From JADLHS01 sp049840435 (lineage in GTDB: Bacteria; Verrucomicrobiota; Verrucomicrobiia; Limisphaerales; JADLHS01): a stretch of 64,000 nucleotides of DNA. The DNA lies in assembly GCA_049840435.1 (NCBI GenBank), contig JASGKY010000057.1, positions 9,895 through 73,894 on the forward strand, in the 5' to 3' direction. The notes under the pieces were generated by a model, which was given only the letters and a program-made list of their open reading frames with translations, was not told the origin of the DNA and did no database searches. This document shows, in pieces, positions 55,601-64,000 of the stretch (the first letter of the stretch is position 1; every line of letters begins with the position of its first letter). Both the position numbers and the translations under genes were made by a program.

Positions 55601-58600
55601 CGCCGGGTTGTTCTGGATCAGGTTGAGCAACACCGTGTCGAACATGTTGTAAATGCTGTCGGTGGCGCCGTTGCCCCCGGCCCCGAGCGCGATTTCAATG
55701 TCCCACATCTGCAGCCGCCACCCCTGCCCCTCGGGCTTGGCCGCGAACATGTTTTTGCCGCGCTGATACGCGTAACTGTCCCAACTGCCGCAGATGTGAT
55801 GCACGACGACCGGACGCAAAAAGTTCGGCACGTCCATCCAGGTGCGCACCTGATCGAGGTAATTCGGCGCGCTGGTGTTGTTCACCGCGGCGATGAGATT
55901 CGTGAACGCCGCCCAGTTGTTGGGATCGTCCGTGGAGCGCGGTCGCCAGTTCCAGCGATAACGCTTCGGATCAATCTCCCCCGTGCTCTGATTTGCTCGG
56001 ACCAGCGTCGCATAAACACTCCCCTGGTCCTGCGCATTGTCTGCAAACTCAAACCAGCTCTCGATCTTGCGCAATTCCGTCGTTGTGTCCGGGAAATACT
56101 CGGCGAGCATCTCACTGTTCGGCTGTTGAGTGTCGTCGTAGATTGTGCCGCGCTTCACGCCGTTGACCACCACGTTGATGTGCCGCCGATAGTTGTATTG
56201 CTGGCCCAACTTCCGCGCGATCCAGTTGCCGGTGATGTCCACCTGGGCGGAATCATCATTGAAGAAGAAATTTCCGTCCGCCACATCGTAGGCCGACAAC
56301 ACGAACGGCTCGGAGCCGAGAAAAAGTTCATCCTTGCGGAAGTTCACCTCGTAATCGCACGCGATCGCATTCAGCGGACCATTATAGGCCGGCGTATGGA
56401 ACGGGCTGCCGCTGTACAACGTGTCCACGTTGTAGATCGCGCGCGTGTTGCCATAAACGAACGTCGCATCAAACGGATCGTTGGCGTTGCGCTCGCGCGT
56501 GGTCCACTGCGAAATGTTGGCCGCCGTCAGCCAGAGCCGATACGTGCCGATGCTGCCGGCAATCACCGATTCACCCCACCGTACGTGACATTCCCGCGTC
56601 GGCGCTTCCGCCGGGAACTGGCTGGTGGCCGCGAGCGAATCCGTGGCGGAGACAACGAACGCGGCTAGCACACCCGACGCCTGACCTGGAATGGCAGCCC
56701 GATACACCCCCAGATCGTTGGTCATGGTCACCGTGGTATAAGTCGCGTTGGGATCGATCCGGTATTTCAACTGCACCAACGCCACGCCATCCGGATCAGC
56801 CACCCGCGCACTCACCAGCACGACCTGCCCCGCCGCCGGCAGCACCGGCGCATGGGAAACTTCGGTGATGGCCGGGCCCGCATTGGCAAGAAGGCGGGAA
56901 TTAGGCAACCCGGGCGTGCCAAGATTCGTCGGCAGATTCAAGCGTTGGGAAACTTCCATCCAGTTGCCGCGCATGCGCAACAATACATACGGATCACCCT
57001 TTAACCAACGGACCTGGGCGCGCATCGTCCCGGTGTTCGGCGCGCCTGTCGCCGCCGTGGCGGACAAGGCGCGCGCAATCTTGTTCGCCCCGGTGTCGCC
57101 CCGGCCTAAGGACACCAGATGCAACGCCGCGCTGCCGCCGATGCCGACGCTGTTTTGCGCGTACCGATTTCCGCAGCACGCCGCTGATCACCCAATTGTT
57201 GGTGTCGCTGGCGAAGTCGCCGTTAGCAATCAGGTTCGCTCCGCCATTGCTTAAAAACTCCAGATTGTCCACGAGCGCTTCCCCCTCACCCTGTAGGAAT
57301 AATTCAAAACGATTGGCCACCCCATAGGTTGTCGTTCCTTCGTTGACCAAGCCGGTCTGGCCGTTCTCCATGATGTTCGTCGCATCAATCGTCGTCCACG
57401 TCGCCTTTGCGCCCTCGTCACTATCCGCCCAATTCGGAGCGAGCCGGGTGTCCGCATCGGGATCAATCAATTCCAGCGAACTTCCGCCGCCGTCGCTCCA
57501 TTTGCCCCACCGCCCGCCCTCGCCGTAAGTCACCTCGTTGACCGGGATGTAAAAAATATTCGTCGTTACTACCCCCGAAACGTTTGTAGAAACGAGATCA
57601 TCCGGCTTGGCCAACACGATGCGTTCACCGCTGTTGGACAGCTTGCCGCTGTAATTGCCAAAGGCATTTGTGCTGTTCAGCTGCGAATACTTCGCCAGCA
57701 GGTTGGTCAGGCTTTCGGCAACAACTACATAGCCGCCCGCCGCAATGATGGTGTTCGACGGAAAGGTGAAGCTGACACCGTCCTGTAATTGCCAGCCGCC
57801 GAGATTCACGGCGCTGCCGCTGCGATTGTAGAGCTCCAAGTATTCATCATCGTCATTTTCGGAGATCGGATGGTACATGATCTCGCTAATAACGACGGAC
57901 GAAAGCTGCGGCGGCGTGTTACTCGTGCCTTGCGTGACGGTGGCGAGCCGCTGGAAGCCGGGCGCGCCATTCGGATAGCGTCCCAGGCTGACGCCATTTT
58001 CTTGCCCATCAAACTTCACCGCATCCAGCACCCGCGTCTGGTTCGAGTTCACGAGATAGACCGCCTCGCCATCGGCGGCAAAGGCAAATCCCAATTGTGC
58101 TTGCGAGAACGCCAGAAAGCCCCGCGCCGGAATCGTTGTGCCATTGACAATCTGATACTTGTTTGTTCCCGCAGTGTCACTCAACCACGCCCCCGACAGA
58201 TTCACCGCTTGCGCCCCTGGATTGAAGAGTTCGACATAATCCACCTGCGGCGCATCAGTGTGGGCCAAGATTTCGTTGACGACCACCGCGCGCGCTGGCT
58301 CAGTGCCGTAATGTTCGAACGCACCTGGTGAACCACCCATCACGTCGCTCGCCGACCAGGCACGCGCATCATTCTCGCCATAACTTGGACGATTCAACAC
58401 GAGTGAATGACCAGCACCGTCGGCCGCAACCGGCCATGGGGCTTGGTTGTCATAATTGATCTCCAGCAGAATACCCCCCAGTTCGTTCTTCAGTCGGAGC
58501 ATGCCCCCACTGTTGGCAAGCTTGCCTGTGTACGGACCGAGAAATGCGCCTCCGTAAAAACTCTGTGCCGACACTGGGTCTTTTGCGATTACGAGAAATT

Positions 58601-60689
58601 GGCCGGGCGCAATTTTGGTATTCGCCGGAAATTCGTAATCAATCTCCCCTGTTAACTTGTGGCCGGTGAGGTCTTCGGTAATCAGGCCGGAGTTCCAAAT
58701 TTCGACAAACTCCAAATCACCGCCACCCAGCCACGCTGCCGGTGGGCTGTACATGATCTCGGAAATCACGAGCGCCGTGCGCCGGCTTGATGGCCCCAAC
58801 GGTTCAAATGGCAACGGTGCGTTGGTGGTGATCGTCCCCGCCGCCGCAGCAAAGTCGCGGAACTGCGCCGTTGTCGTGGTCGTAACGCTGGCCGCCGTGA
58901 GGGCAAAGCCGACTTGCACCACGTTTGACATCGTGAGCGTGGCTGTGCCGAGGTATTCCCAAGCCGAACCATCCAAACTCGCAAACGCATCAAAGACACT
59001 ACCCGCACGCCGCAGCCGCAGCCACGTGTCGGGATAATTTACGGGGTACGTCCCAGCCATCGCCGTACTGCCCCCAACCGCGGCCCGTGATTCAAAATGA
59101 CAGCCAAGCGCCCCGGGGGTCGCTACACTCGCCGCAAACACCGCATTCGAAGCCAAACCATCCCGCGCCATCAACGCCGCCCGCGTCCACGTCCCGGCCA
59201 GGCTCACGCCCGCGACCCGGACGCGCACGTCAAAGTTGTTGGTGAAGTTCTGATAGCTGAAAGTGAACTGATCCGCCGCTCCAAAGATCCCGGTGCCTGC
59301 CGCCGTCACATCCACCCCGTTCACGACGGGGGTTTGCAAACCAGCAATGGCCGGATTGCCGATATTCGCGCTCTGAAACAAAGTCGCGATAAAGCCGGTC
59401 TGACTATTTGCGGCAATCAGGTTCGCAGCCGCGGCCCGATCGCGGACATTATTGACGGTGAGCGTGTAATTGGTGCCGAGCGTCTGCGTCGCGGTCGTAA
59501 GAATAATTTCCGCGCTGGAACTCCCAAACCGCGCTGCGCTCACCGCGAGCGATCCCCCGACGCGGGTGATGGCATAATTTGCCGCATTCGTCCCGGTGAC
59601 ATCGCTCACGCCTTCAGAGAACGTCACGCGAACTTCAGTCGGATACACGCTGGCCGCGCTGCCGAGCGTCGGCGGCGTCAGGTCGGCGGCGACCGACAGG
59701 ATCGCATTGGTCGAGGTGATGGAGTATGGCGTGCCGAGGTAACTGTTCGTCAGCACAACACTGTAGGCGGCGTTGTGGTCGGTGAGAGCCGCGCTGGCGA
59801 TGGTGTAGATGCTATTGGTCGCACCGGCAATGTTGCCCCCGTTGCGTCGCCATTGAATCCCTACCGGGGGCGTGCCCGTGAATTTGACCGTGAAACTGGC
59901 GGCCCCCAACTCCACCGTGCTCTGACTCTGGGGCGGAACGAGAAATTGCACCGGCCCGGCCTGGGCGGCGATGTCCGGTCCCCAGCCAAAATTGTCCGTC
60001 ACCTCCGCAGCCGTCAACGCGCCGTTGTAGATGCGGAATTCACTGACGCTCGCCTTCAGATATGCATCGGCGGAAAACTGGGAGCGCCCGATCCAGTTGT
60101 TCACCGTGACCCCTAACGCTGCCGGCGTGAGGGACACCGCCAGATTCTCGCCTACCAAGACCCCATCCACGTACAAACGTCCCGTCTGCGTGACGGCATC
60201 AATGGTCCAGACCACATGCTTCTGCACACCGGTGGGCAACCGCGTCCCGGCCCATTCCACCAGTTGCTCCCCGCTCCCGACGGTTATGCCCCCGCGCAAC
60301 GTCCCCGAACCAGATTGCGGGGTCAGAAAGATGTATTGCGTACCAGAACCCGCCGCACCTTCCCCAGCAGTGCTGTTGCCAAAATCAAAAATCCGCGACC
60401 AACTACCGCTGCCATTATCAGTGAGCCAGATCTCGAACGTGGCACTGGTTAGATTGGTGAGAATGCCATTGGGTAGATCCACATAACCACTGCTGCCATC
60501 CAACACCACTCCGCCGCCAGCAATGGTGGCCCCCCCCAGCAGAGTCCCCGCTGCAGCCCCCACTGAATCAGAAGCGTCAGCAGTAAAACTGTAACGATGT
60601 TCCAGTGTTGCCGCACTAAGCGACAGCCCTAACCATGATGCGGCCGCCACTCCTTGGATGGCCCGAACGACAATACTTCGATACAACAT
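52649..60689 (-). CDS. second giant secreted LamG/lamin-tail/CotH protein (one frameshift)
   Basis: About 2,679 residues when joined across an extra base at 57164-57165 (GG on the coding strand); the join reads YAQNSVGIGGSAALH. The ATG at 60689 has GAGGGA 8 nt upstream and a signal peptide ending LSAA. In order (nucleotides): a LamG-type domain (60560-60000), an Ig-like domain (59960-59690), a Big_5-like domain (59680-59390), a second LamG-like region (59390-58830), three lamin-tail domains (58770-57540), a galactose-binding-like region (57500-57060), a CotH kinase-like domain (56500-55400), a fourth lamin-tail domain (55120-54700), a beta-sandwich (54640-54120), two more lamin-tail domains (54040-53190), an Ig-like domain and a C-terminal beta domain. 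It is cell-surface or secreted by inference. The domain mix resembles the giant at 2776 but in a different order. Confidence 0.82.
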
Positions 60690-60763
60690 GAAAATATTCC
60701 CTCTGAATCCAGCCCACTTTCCCACCTTTCGCCATTCCGTCAACCGGGATACTTTCCGAGCGC

Positions 60764-60778
60764 ACTACTTTAAGTAGT
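60764..60778. promoter_or_regulatory. 15-bp near-palindrome upstream of the second giant gene
   Basis: ACTACTT-T-AAGTAGT has two perfect 7-bp arms around one base and lies about 75 nt upstream of the ATG at 60689. It has the size and symmetry of a repressor or activator operator. No second copy was noticed in the window. Confidence 0.35.
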
Positions 60779-60865
60779 CTTGATTAGGAATGAACACGCG
60801 GCTTGGGCGAACGATTCAGACAGCCATTGCCAACATGTAGATTACTGACTTTCAACGTGTCGAAC

Positions 60866-61654
60866 TTACCACCAGAAGCCTTTGTTTCGTTCGGCGCGTT
60901 GCACCATGTTCTGGAATTTGACCCACTGAACGTGCCCGTCTTTGTATGCCACATGGCCACCGTCGGGCACTTTGCCTTTTAGGTGGGGACTCAGATGTTT
61001 AACACTAAACCCACCGGGCACCTCCGTAAAACCACCGCCGGTAGTGATTGGCGGACTGGCTGCCGTGCCCGCCAAACTGTCGCTGATGTTGGCGTCCGAA
61101 ATCAACGGCCGATCACTCGGCGGTTGGGAAAACGTTTGAAACGCATTGATCTTATAGGGTTCGTTCAAAATGCTGTAATTCCGGTTGGATTGCGTCAGGG
61201 ACACACAGTCAAATGCCATGACGTAGCCAATGACGTGAATCGGTTGGGTCGACTCGTTCCCAAAATAGTTCCAGAGACTGTTCGGGGAAAGATTGTTGAA
61301 ATTCAAGTCATCGCTAAACCGGGGCGACGTTCCCGGACAATAAAAGGTCTTTTTCTTCAAACCACTGGCAATCATGGATTGCGCCACACTATCGTCAATA
61401 TCCCACACCCATTGTCCCGTGGTGGTGGGCAGCTTGTCCTTGTTGTCCCCGGCATACATCGTCGTCGCAATGGCAAATTGCCGCAGATTGTTCAAACACT
61501 GGATGCGCCGCGCCTTCTCCTTGGCCTTCGCCAGCGCCGGCAACAACATCGCCGCCAGAATCGCGATGATCGCAATCACAACAAGCAGCTCGATCAGTGT
61601 AAACCCGGATTGCGTTCCTGGAGCTTGATTTCGGTTGGTAGAGATATTTTTCAT
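60866..61654 (-). CDS. type II/IV pseudopilin-like protein
   Basis: This 262-residue protein has a prepilin leader. After a short polar stretch the cleavage region reads QSGFTLIELLVVIAIIAILA, with the conserved glutamate at position 5 of the mature protein, followed by LPALAKAKEKARRIQCLNNL. The C-terminal domain contains HVAYKDGHVQWVKF, matching the H-x-DG strand of the large verrucomicrobial and planctomycetal pseudopilin paralog families. The ATG at 61654 gives a 16-residue leader; longer in-frame starts are unlikely. It may be exported by a type II secretion or pilus system whose other genes are elsewhere. Confidence 0.88.
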   Translation of the reverse strand: MKNISTNRNQAPGTQSGFTLIELLVVIAIIAILAAMLLPALAKAKEKARRIQCLNNLRQFAIATTMYAGDNKDKLPTTTGQWVWDIDDSVAQSMIASGLKKKTFYCPGTSPRFSDDLNFNNLSPNSLWNYFGNESTQPIHVIGYVMAFDCVSLTQSNRNYSILNEPYKINAFQTFSQPPSDRPLISDANISDSLAGTAASPPITTGGGFTEVPGGFSVKHLSPHLKGKVPDGGHVAYKDGHVQWVKFQNMVQRAERNKGFWW

Positions 61655-61740
61655 AATGGCAATTTTGGTTTGCTCTGCCGGTTTTGTCAGAGAGCTACTT
61701 GTGGCATTTATGGTGGTAAACTGTTTGTAATTTGACCGGT

Positions 61741-61776
61741 TAAAAATAGGGCGACGCCCACCCAAGGCGTCGCCCT
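61741..61776 (-). terminator. rho-independent terminator of the beta-strand-repeat gene
   Basis: On the minus strand AGGGCGACGCC pairs perfectly with GGCGTCGCCCT (61748-61758 with 61766-61776), with a 7-nt loop, followed by ATTTTTA. It lies 25 nt after the stop of the gene at 61801 and separates it from the pseudopilin gene. Confidence 0.93.
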
Positions 61777-61800
61777 CCAGTCCTTATTCCTCCGCGCGCC

Positions 61801-64000
61801 TTACGGAGTCGGAGTGAGCCCGAAAAACACTGTTGGCTTTGTCGGATCAATGGTTATCGCCACACCACTTGTGGCACCGCCCGGGACGTCATACCAGGCC
61901 GCACCGCTTTGCAGGCCGACACTCAGAGAATTTGTCTGCGCCACCAACTTGTAGGCCCCGCTCCAATTGAAGGTCAGAGTATTCCCTGACTTCACCACGT
62001 TGAGAGTCGGCTTTGGAGGACCAACCTGTAACACCCCCGTGCCGGCGAAGTGAGCATCATCAATGTTTGCCGCACCCGATCCAGTGGCCCCATAGGTGCC
62101 GTTGGCTTTCGTGATACCAGCAATGGTCAACCCATTCACCACGTCGGTACCAGCGAAGTTCAAGCGGAGCTGCCCAGCGGCAGCGATGCTGACGTTCGCC
62201 GCGTCGGGTAGATAGGGCGAGTTAATGGCCAACGTGCCATTGTTGATCGTGGTATTCCCCGTGTAGTTATTGCTCGCCGTCAAGGTTAAGGTGCCCGCTC
62301 CGAGCTTAGTCAACCCACCGTCAATGGCATTGTCTCCCGCGACATCCGAATGCCGCAACACATAAGCGTTGGTGACAATGAAGCTACCGGTGTCAATGAT
62401 CGCCCCACCGTTTCGGACGTTCACCGCGCCATTACCCGTTCCCAAGTTCATGAACGTAGCATTGTTGCCGATGGCTCGGAGCGTGCCACCGTTGAAGTTG
62501 AACCGCCGCGAGCCGCTATTGTTGGCCGTCACAACTCCAAAAGTGGACAGCACACCGCCGTTGAGGTTGAAGACGTTGGTTGAAGCACCGCTGCCCTGGT
62601 GCATGTCCACCACGCCAGCGCCTCCCACCGTCGTCTTGTTGTCACTGTAGAACGTAATCGCGCCCGAGTTAAGGTTGACGACGTTGGTGCCATTGTTATT
62701 ACCAGTGGCGTAGCGCAGGTCGGTGACGGCATTCAGATTGAGCTGCCCGCCGTTGATGTTAAGCGCGGCATCACCGAGATCCCACTGGCTCACGATAAAC
62801 CAGCGCTTGACTGTGGTGGCGATGTTCACAGTGCCACCCGAGTTAATATCAAAAACGGCCTGATTGTTTACGTCGCCGGCGAAATCGAGGACGATATCCC
62901 CCTCGGAATTCAACGTGCCACCGCTGTTTACTGTCACCGTGCCGACGCAACTGTTTTGGATGTTGTTGCCACGCGCGACGGTAAGTGAACCCACCGACAT
63001 GGTGCTGTTGGCGATGGTGACCGTGCCAGTAGGCGCGATGCCCACTCCGCTGGTGGGTGATCCACCCACACGGAAGTCGCCAGCGAAGTAGTTGCTGCCG
63101 CCAGTTAGATTCAAGTTGCCTTGGCCGTTCAAGTAACCCGCGTAAGACGATCCGTTAAAGGTCCTCGTGCCACTCGATAGGTTCACAGTGCCATCCACGA
63201 CCCGCAATGTGCCGGTGTAGGTGGCATTGCCACTCATAACCAGAGCGCCAGCACCCGTCTTGGACAGGACACTGTTACCGCTGACCGCGCCACTCAAGGT
63301 TGCCGTAACGCCAGAAACCACATCAATCGAGGAATTAGCTGTCGCAGCAACCGGATGCGCACTGCTCGTGCTGGCACCGAACTGAAGAATACCACCTTTG
63401 AGCGAAACCGTTCCCGAGGTCGCGCCGAGCGCCGTTGCGTTGCTGATCGTCAACGTGCCATTGCCAATCACTGTGCCACCGGTGTAGGTGTTGACCGTAT
63501 TGAGCACCAGCGAGCCGGTGTTGGTCTTCACAATCGACGTGCCGCCTCCAATACTGCCCGCGCCGGTGATGCTGTAGTTACCGGTTGCATCCACCTTGAA
63601 ACTGGACGGGCTCACGCTGCCGGGCAGGCTGATGTTTAAGTTGCCAGTTGCGGTATCATCAAATCGAACGGGGTCACCATTCGAGTATTTTTTGCCGGAG
63701 GTACCATTATCCTTCCAGTTGGCGGTGGTGCCGATGTCCCAAACGTTATTCACGTCACCGTTCCAGCTCAGGTTGACAGCAGTATCAATTTGCAAACCGA
63801 GAACGTTCGCATTGTTGACCAAGTGACCGGTCACGCCGGGAGGCATATTGAGCGTGAAGTTGGCAATGCTGCCCAAGGTCGCGCCAGTGTAGGTAATCAG
63901 CGGAATCGGAGTCGCGCTCACAACCCAGCCCGATCCGATGATGTTGATGGTAATGGTCGTGCCCGGTGCCATGAGTGAACCACCAGCCGCAATTCCCGCC
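61801..64000 (-). CDS. autotransporter-type beta-strand-repeat protein, partial
   Basis: At least 732 codons; the N-terminus lies beyond the right edge and the frame is open to the window end. It is rich in Gly, Ser, Thr, Asn and Val and built from beta-helix rungs of the autotransporter-associated repeat type, for example SLVLNTVNTYTGGTVIGNGT and GAGALVMSGNATYTGTLRVV. A second set of rungs follows the pattern NLNGGxLxxxGVVTANN. The last about 70 residues (PTLNVVKSGNTLTFNWSGAY onward) form a beta domain seen in related secreted proteins. No PEP-CTERM signal is present at the C-terminus, unlike the protein at 44064. It is probably cell-surface or secreted. Confidence 0.85.
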   Translation of the reverse strand, partial: AGIAAGGSLMAPGTTITINIIGSGWVVSATPIPLITYTGATLGSIANFTLNMPPGVTGHLVNNANVLGLQIDTAVNLSWNGDVNNVWDIGTTANWKDNGTSGKKYSNGDPVRFDDTATGNLNISLPGSVSPSSFKVDATGNYSITGAGSIGGGTSIVKTNTGSLVLNTVNTYTGGTVIGNGTLTISNATALGATSGTVSLKGGILQFGASTSSAHPVAATANSSIDVVSGVTATLSGAVSGNSVLSKTGAGALVMSGNATYTGTLRVVDGTVNLSSGTRTFNGSSYAGYLNGQGNLNLTGGSNYFAGDFRVGGSPTSGVGIAPTGTVTIANSTMSVGSLTVARGNNIQNSCVGTVTVNSGGTLNSEGDIVLDFAGDVNNQAVFDINSGGTVNIATTVKRWFIVSQWDLGDAALNINGGQLNLNAVTDLRYATGNNNGTNVVNLNSGAITFYSDNKTTVGGAGVVDMHQGSGASTNVFNLNGGVLSTFGVVTANNSGSRRFNFNGGTLRAIGNNATFMNLGTGNGAVNVRNGGAIIDTGSFIVTNAYVLRHSDVAGDNAIDGGLTKLGAGTLTLTASNNYTGNTTINNGTLAINSPYLPDAANVSIAAAGQLRLNFAGTDVVNGLTIAGITKANGTYGATGSGAANIDDAHFAGTGVLQVGPPKPTLNVVKSGNTLTFNWSGAYKLVAQTNSLSVGLQSGAAWYDVPGGATSGVAITIDPTKPTVFFGLTPTP

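Noticed and set aside
59108..59122. CCCCGGGGGTCGC block in the second giant gene
   Set aside because: It is inside coding sequence with no paired half-site, so it is probably codon-driven.

Overview
The window looks like part of a chromosome from a Gram-negative bacterium of the phylum Verrucomicrobiota, probably a Pedosphaera/Limisphaera-like lineage. This is an inference from gene content: giant secreted CotH/lamin-tail-domain proteins, a pseudopilin whose N-terminus reads GFTLIELLVVIAIIAILAAM, autotransporter-type beta-strand-repeat proteins, a PEP-CTERM protein, SBBP propeller repeats, and BamA/OmpH showing an outer membrane. Base composition is moderately GC-rich. I see no rRNA, tRNA, CRISPR array, insertion sequence or prophage.

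Layout. 1-2.6 kb: nuoA-B-C-D of respiratory complex I on the minus strand, nuoD running off the left edge. 2.8-9.7 kb: a 2,295-residue CotH/lamin-tail protein. 9.7-13.4 kb: small conserved protein, HU, a tyrosine-phosphatase-like protein, a sugar nucleotidyltransferase and an aldo/keto reductase. 13.4-20.6 kb: the minus-strand run dnaB-bamA-SBBP propeller-ompH. 20.7-24.9 kb: SGNH hydrolase, two NarL-type response regulators with a tiny membrane protein, and a nucleoside:H+ symporter. 24.9-28.7 kb: dapF-dapA-dapB-phyH-folK. 28.8-40.4 kb: a giant 2,414-residue repeat protein followed by a secreted subtilisin-like protease. 40.6-44.0 kb: pgsA, a YmdB-type phosphodiesterase, pdxJ, acpH and acpS. 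44.1-49.7 kb: topB-xerC and a PEP-CTERM protein. 49.9-52.6 kb: pseudouridine synthase, secreted glutathione peroxidase and gltD. 52.6-64 kb: a second CotH/lamin-tail giant, a pseudopilin and a partial beta-strand-repeat protein.

Two themes stand out. First, about 40% of the window encodes very large secreted repeat proteins. Three minus-strand transcription units (the small membrane protein/response-regulator pair, the giant repeat protein and the PEP-CTERM protein) share an unusual upstream element that reads CCCCGGGGG-N3-CCCGG in the direction of transcription. Sigma-54-like -24/-12 sequences lie upstream of the first response regulator, the giant repeat protein and the PEP-CTERM gene. Together these suggest a surface-protein regulon.

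Second, at least 13 single-base frameshifts, mostly at short homopolymers, interrupt nine otherwise well-conserved genes, including the essential bamA. This looks like indel error in the assembly rather than gene decay. I therefore describe each broken gene as one gene and give the shift positions.
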